From the NCBI RefSeq assembly GCF_002251385.1, contig NZ_NPJJ01000034.1, positions 1 through 36,810 on the forward strand: 36,810 bases of DNA, written 5' to 3'. The notes below the pieces were generated by a model. That model was not told the DNA's origin and made no database searches. It was given only the letters and a program-made list of their open reading frames with translations. How positions within the stretch are numbered: the first letter of the stretch is position 1; each line of letters begins with the position of its first letter. The translations under genes were made by a program, and so were the position numbers. Source of the DNA: Prevotella sp. P5-108 (lineage in GTDB: Bacteria; Bacteroidota; Bacteroidia; Bacteroidales; Bacteroidaceae). Below, piece after piece: positions 31,325 through 36,810 of this stretch.

Positions 31325-32116
31325 ATGAGATTAATTATCGAATCCGACTATGCGCAGCTGTCTCAGTGGGCTGCCAATCATGTCGTTGAACGTATCAACG
31401 CCGCTGCCCCTACAGCGGAGAAACCTTTTGTGTTGGGATTGCCTACGGGTTCTTCGCCCGAGGGTATGTATCGCTGCCTCGTAGAAGCCTACAAGGCTGG
31501 CAAAGTCAGCTTCAAGCACGTCATCACATTCAATATGGATGAGTATGTAGGACTGCCCGAGAGCCATCCCGAGAGTTACCACTCGTTCATGCGTCGCAAC
31601 CTCTTCGACCACATCGACTGCCCCGCCGAGAATATCCACATTCTCAATGGCAACGCCGAAGACCTCGACGCCGAGTGTGCCCACTACGAGCAGATGATAG
31701 AGGAAGCAGGCGGTATCGACCTGTTCCTTGGCGGTATCGGACCTGACGGCCACATCGCTTTCAATGAGCCTTTCTCTTCACTCTCATCACGCACACGCAT
31801 CAAGACACTTACTACAGATACCATCATCGCCAACAGCCGATTCTTCGACAATGATGTCAACAAGGTGCCCAAGCACGCCCTCACCGTAGGCGTAGGCACT
31901 GTGCTGTCAGCCCGCGAGGTGATGATTCTCGTCAATGGCCACCACAAGTCGCGCGCCCTCCAGGCAGCTGTCGAAGGTCCCGTGACCCAGGCCTGGACCA
32001 TCAGCGCCCTGCAGCAGCATCCCCATGCTATCATCGTAGCCGATGAGGCAGCCACCGAGGAGCTCAAGGTGGGTACTTACAAGTACTTCAAGGATATCGA
32101 GAAAGATAATTTATAA
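31325..32116 (+). CDS. nagB: Glucosamine-6-phosphate deaminase NagB
   Basis: A 263-residue enzyme that converts glucosamine-6-phosphate to fructose-6-phosphate plus ammonia in the cytoplasm. Catalytic residues keep E. coli numbering: D72 (FNMDEYVGL), D141, H143 and E148 ([13 protein letters not shown]). The allosteric GlcNAc-6-P site residues S151, S152, R158, K160, T161 and Y254 are also present, so allosteric control is plausible. ATG 31325 was chosen because the promoter element lies inside the longer frame. It is followed after 23 nt by a NagB-like/PIG-L fusion gene, forming an amino-sugar operon. No nagA is next to it. Confidence 0.96.
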   Translation: MRLIIESDYAQLSQWAANHVVERINAAAPTAEKPFVLGLPTGSSPEGMYRCLVEAYKAGKVSFKHVITFNMDEYVGLPESHPESYHSFMRRNLFDHIDCPAENIHILNGNAEDLDAECAHYEQMIEEAGGIDLFLGGIGPDGHIAFNEPFSSLSSRTRIKTLTTDTIIANSRFFDNDVNKVPKHALTVGVGTVLSAREVMILVNGHHKSRALQAAVEGPVTQAWTISALQQHPHAIIVADEAATEELKVGTYKYFKDIEKDNL

Positions 32117-32139
32117 GAACTTCTATAACTGATAAGACA

Positions 32140-34131
32140 ATGAGACTTAACTTAAGTTCGCAGATTGTATTCAACACAGTTCCCGAAGAGTTTTATAACC
32201 CCAAGACGGCCGTAGAGCGCTCCGAGATTACACGCGACGAACACATCCTCACCGACATCTATCCCACGGTGGATGAAGGTGCGCAGAAGATAGCCGATGC
32301 CATCGTGGCCGAAATCAAGGCCAAGGAACTGCTCGGCAAGTATTGTGTCTTAGGTGTGGGTACAGGCCAGTCGCTGACCCCCGTATTCAACGAGTTGATA
32401 GACCGCTACGAGAAGAAGCTCGTCAGCTTCAAGAACGTGGTTATCTTCAACGCCTATGAGTTTTTCCCCCTCGCTGCCGACAGCCAGCACAGCACCATCA
32501 GCCAGCTCCGCCAGCGTCTGCTGAGCCACATCGACATTCCCGAGCAGAATGTCTATACCCTTGACGGTACCATCGCCCAGGAAGACGTGCAGAGCCAGTG
32601 CCGCCTCTATGAACAGCGCATCCAGACCTTTGGCGGTATCGACGTGATGCTGCTCGGCGTAGGCCGTATGGGTAACATCGCTACCAACGAGCCCGGCTCT
32701 ACCCTCACTTCTCAGGCCCGCCTCATCCTCATCGACGCCATCAGCCGCGAGGAGATGACGCTGAGCTTCGGCTCTCAGGAGCCTGTGCCTCCATGCTCTG
32801 TCACTCTGGGTATCGCCGACATCCTGGCTGCCCGCAAGGTGTTTATCACCGCATGGGGAGAGGAGAAGGCAGAGATTGTGCGCAGCATGGTCGAAGGCAA
32901 GATTAGTGACTCCATTCCCGCATCGTTCCTCCAGACCCACAACGATGCCCATGTGGTCATCGACCTTCCCGCCGCTGGCAAGCTCACCCGCATCATCCAT
33001 CCCTGGTTGGTAGCCAGCTGCAAGTGGACCGACAAGCTCACCCGCGCAGCCCTCGTATGGCTCTGCCAGATTACCGGCAAGCCCATCCTCAAGCTCACCA
33101 ACAAGGACTACAATGAGAACGGACTCTCCGAGCTGCTCGCCCTCTATGGTTCGGCTTACAATGCCAATATCAAGATATTCAATGACCTGCAGCACACCAT
33201 CACCGGATGGCCCGGAGGCAAGCCCGACGCCGACGATACCTATCGTCCCGAGCGCGCCAAGCCATTCCCCAAGCGCGTTATTGTCTTCTCGCCCCATCCC
33301 GACGACGACGTCATCTCTATGGGTGGCACCATCCAGCGCCTCGTCAAGCAGGGCCACGACCTGCATGTAGCCTATGAGACCAGTGGCAACATTGCCGTGG
33401 GCGACGAGGAGGTGACACGCTTCATGCACTTCGTTAATGGTTACAACCAGCTCTTCATGGACAGCAAGGACGAGGTCATCACCAAGATGTACAAGGACAT
33501 CAAGAAGACACTCAAGAACAAGAAGGAGGGCGATGTAGATACTCCCGAGGTACGTACCATCAAGGGTCTTATCCGCCGTGGTGAAGCCCGTACAGCATGT
33601 ACTTACAACAATATACCTCTCGACCACGTTCACTTCCTTGACCTTCCGTTCTATGAGAGTGGCAAGATAGAGAAGCTCCCCATGACCGAGAAGGATGTTG
33701 AGATTGTACGCGAACTGCTCCGCAAGGTTCAGCCCCACGAGATATTCGTTGCCGGCGACCTGGCAGACCCCCACGGTACCCACCGCAAGTGTACCGACGC
33801 CGTCTTTGCAGCTATCGATGAGGAGAAGAACGCCGGTGCCGAGTGGCTCAAGGACTGCCGCATCTGGATGTACCGTGGTGCGTGGGCTGAATGGGAAATC
33901 GAGAACATCGAGATGTGCGTGCCCATGAGCCCCGAGGAACTCCGCGCCAAGCGCAACTCCATCCTCAAGCACTCTTCACAGATGGAGAGCGCTCCCTTCC
34001 TGGGCAACGACGAGCGCCTGTTCTGGCAGCGTGCCGAAGACCGCAACCGCGCCACTGCAGCTCTCTACGACTCGCTCGGACTGGCATGCTACGAGGCTAT
34101 GGAGGCATTCGTAGAGTACAAGCCACTCTAA
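32140..34131 (+). CDS. Fusion of NagB-like (catalytically degenerate) domain and PIG-L/LmbE deacetylase
   Basis: A 663-residue protein of a type found in Bacteroides. Residues ~30-285 align with NagB, but active-site residues are replaced: Y106 for D72 (VIFNAYEF), M177 and N179 for D141 and H143 (GVGRMGNIATNEP); only the E148 equivalent (E184) is kept. After a linker (about 290-375) comes a PIG-L/LmbE-type deacetylase domain: FSPHPDDDVISMGGT (384-397) supplies the zinc-binding His and Asp, and DPHGTHRKC (543-551) the later His. PIG-L enzymes remove N-acetyl groups from amino sugars. Inference: the C-terminal half deacetylates an N-acetylamino-sugar phosphate feeding nagB, and the N-terminal half may bind or sense sugar phosphate. 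Databases often call it a glucosamine-6-phosphate deaminase, which these residues do not support. Confidence 0.9.
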   Translation: MRLNLSSQIVFNTVPEEFYNPKTAVERSEITRDEHILTDIYPTVDEGAQKIADAIVAEIKAKELLGKYCVLGVGTGQSLTPVFNELIDRYEKKLVSFKNVVIFNAYEFFPLAADSQHSTISQLRQRLLSHIDIPEQNVYTLDGTIAQEDVQSQCRLYEQRIQTFGGIDVMLLGVGRMGNIATNEPGSTLTSQARLILIDAISREEMTLSFGSQEPVPPCSVTLGIADILAARKVFITAWGEEKAEIVRSMVEGKISDSIPASFLQTHNDAHVVIDLPAAGKLTRIIHPWLVASCKWTDKLTRAALVWLCQITGKPILKLTNKDYNENGLSELLALYGSAYNANIKIFNDLQHTITGWPGGKPDADDTYRPERAKPFPKRVIVFSPHPDDDVISMGGTIQRLVKQGHDLHVAYETSGNIAVGDEEVTRFMHFVNGYNQLFMDSKDEVITKMYKDIKKTLKNKKEGDVDTPEVRTIKGLIRRGEARTACTYNNIPLDHVHFLDLPFYESGKIEKLPMTEKDVEIVRELLRKVQPHEIFVAGDLADPHGTHRKCTDAVFAAIDEEKNAGAEWLKDCRIWMYRGAWAEWEIENIEMCVPMSPEELRAKRNSILKHSSQMESAPFLGNDERLFWQRAEDRNRATAALYDSLGLACYEAMEAFVEYKPL

Positions 34132-34158
34132 CCGCAAGCACATTAACTTAACATAGAG

Positions 34159-34209
34159 GCAGCCTTTCTGTCATGGGCCACAGGCTCGGGCAGCAGAGGC
34201 TGCTTTTTT
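34159..34209 (+). terminator. Terminator of the nagB operon
   Basis: Stem GCAGCCT/AGGCTGC (34159-34165 and 34197-34203) extended imperfectly inward, followed by TTTTTT. Confidence 0.75.
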
Positions 34210-34399
34210 GTGCCCTCTCGGCAGCGCCATCACCGCCGATGGCGAAGCCCGTGGTCGCTGCTCTCGCCGTCAGCACAGCTTCTGTCGGGGTAAGGGTCTA
34301 TGGGTGCACGGCGATGCCAATGGCGCCTTATGGCATGATAGTTAACGTGTTTATGATGTTAAAAAATGAAAAACCGGCCATTATTCCAGCCTTTATCAC

Positions 34400-34408
34400 T
34401 ACCTTTGC
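34400..34408 (+). promoter_or_regulatory. Candidate promoter -7 element upstream of the small peptide
   Basis: TACCTTTGC matches the consensus; -33 not seen. The transcript would have a ~230-nt leader before ATG 34644. Nothing else recognisable is found in 34210-34643. Confidence 0.5.
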
Positions 34409-34643
34409 AAATCTGATTTTCCAATCCATCTGAATCAAACCTACCGGCTGGATGGCTGTAGAGCTCCTCTGCAAGGCTTCGACCATAGTCGTATGGCGCA
34501 TGGGCATGCCGCAGGAACCTCACTTTCCACCACTATTACCTATATCTATGTCGCAGTTTGCCATGTCCTCGATGGGGGAGATGGAGAGACCACTGCCGCT
34601 ATACATGAATATATATATAACAACTAAATAGAATTTCAACAAG

Positions 34644-34784
34644 ATGAACAAGCAACATTACATTAAGCCGGCGACCACTGTCTTCGCCGTACAGCCCCTC
34701 GCTATCCTCGCAGGAAGTGGCACTGGAAACATCACAGTACAAGGTGACGTCACAAGCGGTGATGAAGAAGATGTGTGGGAATAA
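34644..34784 (+). CDS. Small (46-residue) Bacteroidales peptide, function unknown
   Basis: The frame reads MNKQHYIKPATTVFAVQPLA and then ILAGSGTGNITVQGDV, ending in an acidic tail SGDEEDVWE. It has the look of a widespread set of tiny Bacteroidales proteins: a basic start with Y-I-K-P, a V-rich stretch, an L-A-G-S-G motif and an acidic, Trp-containing end. No signal peptide or membrane segment. It sits 57 nt before a lipoprotein gene and probably shares its transcript. A leader-peptide-like split at AGSG can be imagined but no modification enzyme is in view. The family recognition is from pattern memory, not a search. Confidence 0.65.
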   Translation: MNKQHYIKPATTVFAVQPLAILAGSGTGNITVQGDVTSGDEEDVWE

Positions 34785-34841
34785 GTAGACCCATGCTCCA
34801 TAGGCAACAATACAACAGACAAGAACTAAGAATTAAGGAAA

Positions 34842-36086
34842 ATGAAGAAGACATTATTGTTTTTGATAGCTGCTACAGCGATGATGATGACCGGTTGCAG
34901 CAACGACGATTTCGGCGGTGCCACCCAGGGCATGACCCTCAACGCCACTGTAGAACAGCCCGCTTCGCGAGCCACCATGGATGAAGGCGAGAAAGGCACC
35001 TATAAGTTCAGTTTTGCCGTCAACGACATGCTCAATGTGACCAACTCTCAGGTCGAATCTTATTATACATTTACCAAGCAGGGTGAGACTTTCACCTCTA
35101 CCAATGCACAGACCACTACTGCGGCTGCCGACTGGTACGCCTATTTCCCTGGCAACACTGTCAATCTTGCAGGACAGACAGGTGATTTGACTGGCGTAGC
35201 CAACTATTATGCCTGTGCCGGCAAGACCGCGTCTGCCACCACCGGCGCCGATGGTCTCACCATCGCCCTCAAGCCCCAGGTAGCCATCCTGCGCATTGTC
35301 AAGGTGGATGGCAACAGCACCACTTGCGACATCAATGTTAAAACTGGAGAGAAGTGGGTGTCTGGACTCACAGCTAAGAGTAATGAAGCCGGATTTGATG
35401 TAGTGACCAGCGAAAGCAAGGTAACACTGCTCACCGCGAGCGAGCCTGGCACCTATTACATCGCAGTACCCGCAGGAGTGAAGATTGCCATCTACAATGG
35501 CGGAACCCTGGTCAGGGCCACCCAGGATAAAGGTCTCACAGCCGGCAAGTACTACACCCTGACCACCGGCCCAGTGAGAGGATCGGCTGATGCCGAAGGT
35601 ATATCAAAACCGGTAGAATGGGTACAGCTGTGGGCAGGCGGTCCTAAGTTTGCTACGCAGAATGTGGCTGGAACAATGTCGTGGACTGATGCCGTTAAAA
35701 ATAAATTCTGGGGGGACAATTGGAGAGTGCCCACCAAGGATGAGATGGGCTTGTCTGCTAATAATACCGTTAATACTGAAAAGGTAAGTGCCGTATATCG
35801 TCGTAATGAGAATGGTGTATGGGGCTTCGAGTTCACTGGTATCACACCGGGGTATACTAATGTTAGTCTGTTCTTGCCTGCTAATCCTGGTGCTTTGGAA
35901 TCCTATGGAGCGGCTACTTATTGGACTGCACCTCCAGTAGGATCAAATAATGCAGGATATCAATTATCATTGATATGTGATGGTAATCATGTGGTTAAAT
36001 GTTATTATGCAGCGCTTGGACATAATGGTGATTATTATGTCCGCCCTGTCCTTGTCGAAAATGACAACCCGAATACAGCGCAATAG
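34842..36086 (+). CDS. Surface lipoprotein: fimbrillin-like N-terminus with FISUMP/C-type-lectin-like C-terminus
   Basis: A 414-residue lipoprotein; the lipobox is MMMTGCSNDD (Cys 19). Residues ~25-250 resemble fimbrillin-like proteins: SRATMDEGEKGTYKFSFAVNDML, DWYAYFPGN, then EPGTYYIAVPAGVKIAIYNGG. From about 260 a second domain begins (VEWVQLWAGGPKFATQNV, WGDNWRVPTKDEMGLS, FEFTG, SLFLPANPG, ATYWTAPPVGS, HNGDYYVRPVL). This is the pattern of FISUMP-type domains related to C-type lectin folds. DNA encoding roughly the last 130 residues is clearly more AT-rich than the N-terminal part, indicating a mosaic gene. It is likely outer-membrane exposed, perhaps ligand-binding. The gene is followed by a strong terminator. 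Confidence 0.78.
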   Translation: MKKTLLFLIAATAMMMTGCSNDDFGGATQGMTLNATVEQPASRATMDEGEKGTYKFSFAVNDMLNVTNSQVESYYTFTKQGETFTSTNAQTTTAAADWYAYFPGNTVNLAGQTGDLTGVANYYACAGKTASATTGADGLTIALKPQVAILRIVKVDGNSTTCDINVKTGEKWVSGLTAKSNEAGFDVVTSESKVTLLTASEPGTYYIAVPAGVKIAIYNGGTLVRATQDKGLTAGKYYTLTTGPVRGSADAEGISKPVEWVQLWAGGPKFATQNVAGTMSWTDAVKNKFWGDNWRVPTKDEMGLSANNTVNTEKVSAVYRRNENGVWGFEFTGITPGYTNVSLFLPANPGALESYGAATYWTAPPVGSNNAGYQLSLICDGNHVVKCYYAALGHNGDYYVRPVLVENDNPNTAQ

Positions 36087-36110
36087 TCGCTGAATAGGAA
36101 AAATAGAATA

Positions 36111-36158
36111 ACAGCCCGAGACTGGTGCAGTAGCGCCGTGTCTCGGGCTGTCTCGTTT
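36111..36158 (+). terminator. Terminator of the lipoprotein gene
   Basis: A perfect 12-bp stem ACAGCCCGAGAC/GTCTCGGGCTGT (36111-36122 and 36140-36151), followed by CTCGTTTG. Confidence 0.83.
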
Positions 36159-36200
36159 GTTGATGCATTGTGCCCTGGTACAGTCATCGCGAGCAGCTAA

Positions 36201-36300
36201 AGCCCCACCCCAGCCCTCCACAAGGGGAGGGAGTTCTATTCGGCTGTGTATTAACTAATTATAAAAACTCCCGCCCTTTGGGGAGGGTCGAGGAGGGGCT
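36201..36300. repeat. Fold-back element 2 (GCCCCTCCC type)
   Basis: Arms of 35 nt (36201-36235 and 36266-36300) are complementary at about 28 positions around a 30-nt AT-rich loop. It is related to 30469-30617. The window from 36159 to its end holds repeats only; no gene was found. Confidence 0.78.
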
Positions 36301-36351
36301 CGTTATGCAGCGCCTCTACCCTGGGTATATATATAATTAGGTGTAGCTACT

Positions 36352-36467
36352 CTGTAAGAGTTGCGATTAGCCGAAGGCGTTATACCCAATCTGATACTAT
36401 CCACCTATCCATTCCTGCCCATCATCCTGCTACGAGTAACGCCTACGGCTAATCGCAACACTTACAG
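36352..36467. repeat. Inverted pair of the GATTAGCCGnAGGCGTTA repeat
   Basis: 31-nt arms 36352-36382 and 36437-36467 are complementary except at two positions. The left arm extends to 36344 and matches 30724-30762. Confidence 0.82.
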
Positions 36468-36492
36468 CGTTGCCAGGTTAGTGGGGCTGCTA

Positions 36493-36555
36493 CCCAGGGT
36501 AGCGGACTTCGCCCGCAACCCTGGGCTGGGAAAGCGCAACTCCTACAGAGTTGCC
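36493..36555. repeat. CCCAGGGT hairpin and inverted CAACTCCTACAGAGTTG copy
   Basis: CCCAGGGT/ACCCTGGG (36493-36500 and 36518-36525) is followed by GCAACTCCTACAGAGTTGCC (36536-36555). The latter is the exact reverse complement of 30641-30660. Confidence 0.75.
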
Positions 36556-36768
36556 AGGGGGCGTACCATGTTCCGATGTGTATGGTCAATATATATTTGG
36601 GCGTTTACTGGTGTTAGCCCATTGTGGATGTGACGCATCCAATGATGTTTGATTGTTTGGCCATTGGTGATGGTATGTTACCGTGGGTATTAAATGATTA
36701 GTCCATGGTGGATGGTGCGCACCCAATGGTATAATGATGTTAGCCCATCGTGGATGGTACACAGCCTC

Positions 36769-36810
36769 GGCAACTCTGTAGGAGTTGCGATTTCATAGCC
36801 CAGGGTTGAG
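36769..36810. repeat. CAACTCTGTAGGAGTTG repeat, copy cut by the window end
   Basis: Matches 30641-30682 at all but one position and is truncated where the second hairpin would begin. Confidence 0.82.

Noticed and set aside
34173..34433. 86-codon frame after the nagB operon
   Set aside because: Starts inside the terminator hairpin and ends across a promoter element; no family resemblance.
36361..36633. 90-codon frame near the window end
   Set aside because: Composed of the dispersed palindromic repeats; translated repeat, not a gene.

Overview
The window reads as a chromosomal segment of a moderately GC-rich Bacteroidales bacterium, most likely Prevotellaceae or a close relative. Three things support this. 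Many genes are preceded by the Bacteroidetes promoter pattern (TTTG, then about 19-20 nt, then TAnnTTTG). The families are typical of the phylum: SPOR-tailed amidase next to an MCE protein, TonB receptors, DUF4954, a BspA-like LRR protein, a NagB-like/PIG-L fusion, and a fimbrillin-like lipoprotein with a FISUMP-like tail. Decayed Bacteroidetes-type RHS modules are also present. Species cannot be named from sequence alone.

Layout. 1-1.3 kb: end of a cell-wall amidase and an MlaD/MCE lipid-transport protein, closed by a strong terminator. 1.6-4.75 kb: a TPP-riboswitch-controlled thiamin uptake operon (TonB receptor plus PnuT). 4.8-8.9 kb: an exported sialidase-like beta-propeller protein and a BtuB-like TonB receptor. 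9-10.7 kb: dnaA on the minus strand. 11.2-14.4 kb (minus): a collapsed RHS polymorphic-toxin locus. It keeps its promoter and signal peptide, has lost the RHS body, and carries cassettes of RHS-core fragments, one intact C-terminal toxin candidate with a HExxGH motif, and three envelope-targeted putative immunity proteins. 14.6-16.3 kb: class I fumarase. 17-18.6 kb: BspA-like LRR protein. 18.7-19.9 kb: lrgAB. 20.3-24.8 kb: an M1-like and an M16 metallopeptidase. 24.9-28 kb: the hflX-DUF4954 operon. 28.2-30.2 kb: sialate O-acetylesterase. 31.3-34.1 kb: amino-sugar operon with a canonical nagB followed by a fusion of a catalytically degenerate NagB-like domain and a PIG-L deacetylase. 34.6-36.1 kb: a small peptide and a mosaic surface lipoprotein.

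Several genes point to a host-glycan and amino-sugar lifestyle: sialidase-like protein, sialate esterase, NagB and the NagB-like/PIG-L fusion. The intergenic space is rich in structured repeats. There are two 21-bp-period minisatellite relics and a 22-bp-period array whose inverted arms interleave in pseudoknot topology. A ~196-bp dispersed element occurs twice, fold-back elements near 30.5 and 36.2 kb are related to each other, and short hairpin repeats are shared between 16, 30 and 36 kb.

The most unusual items are the remodelled RHS cassette locus, the pseudoknot-like array at 20.06-20.15 kb, the pseudo-deaminase/PIG-L fusion, and the compositionally mosaic lipoprotein with its upstream small peptide. 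No tRNA, rRNA, CRISPR array, transposase or phage gene was seen.
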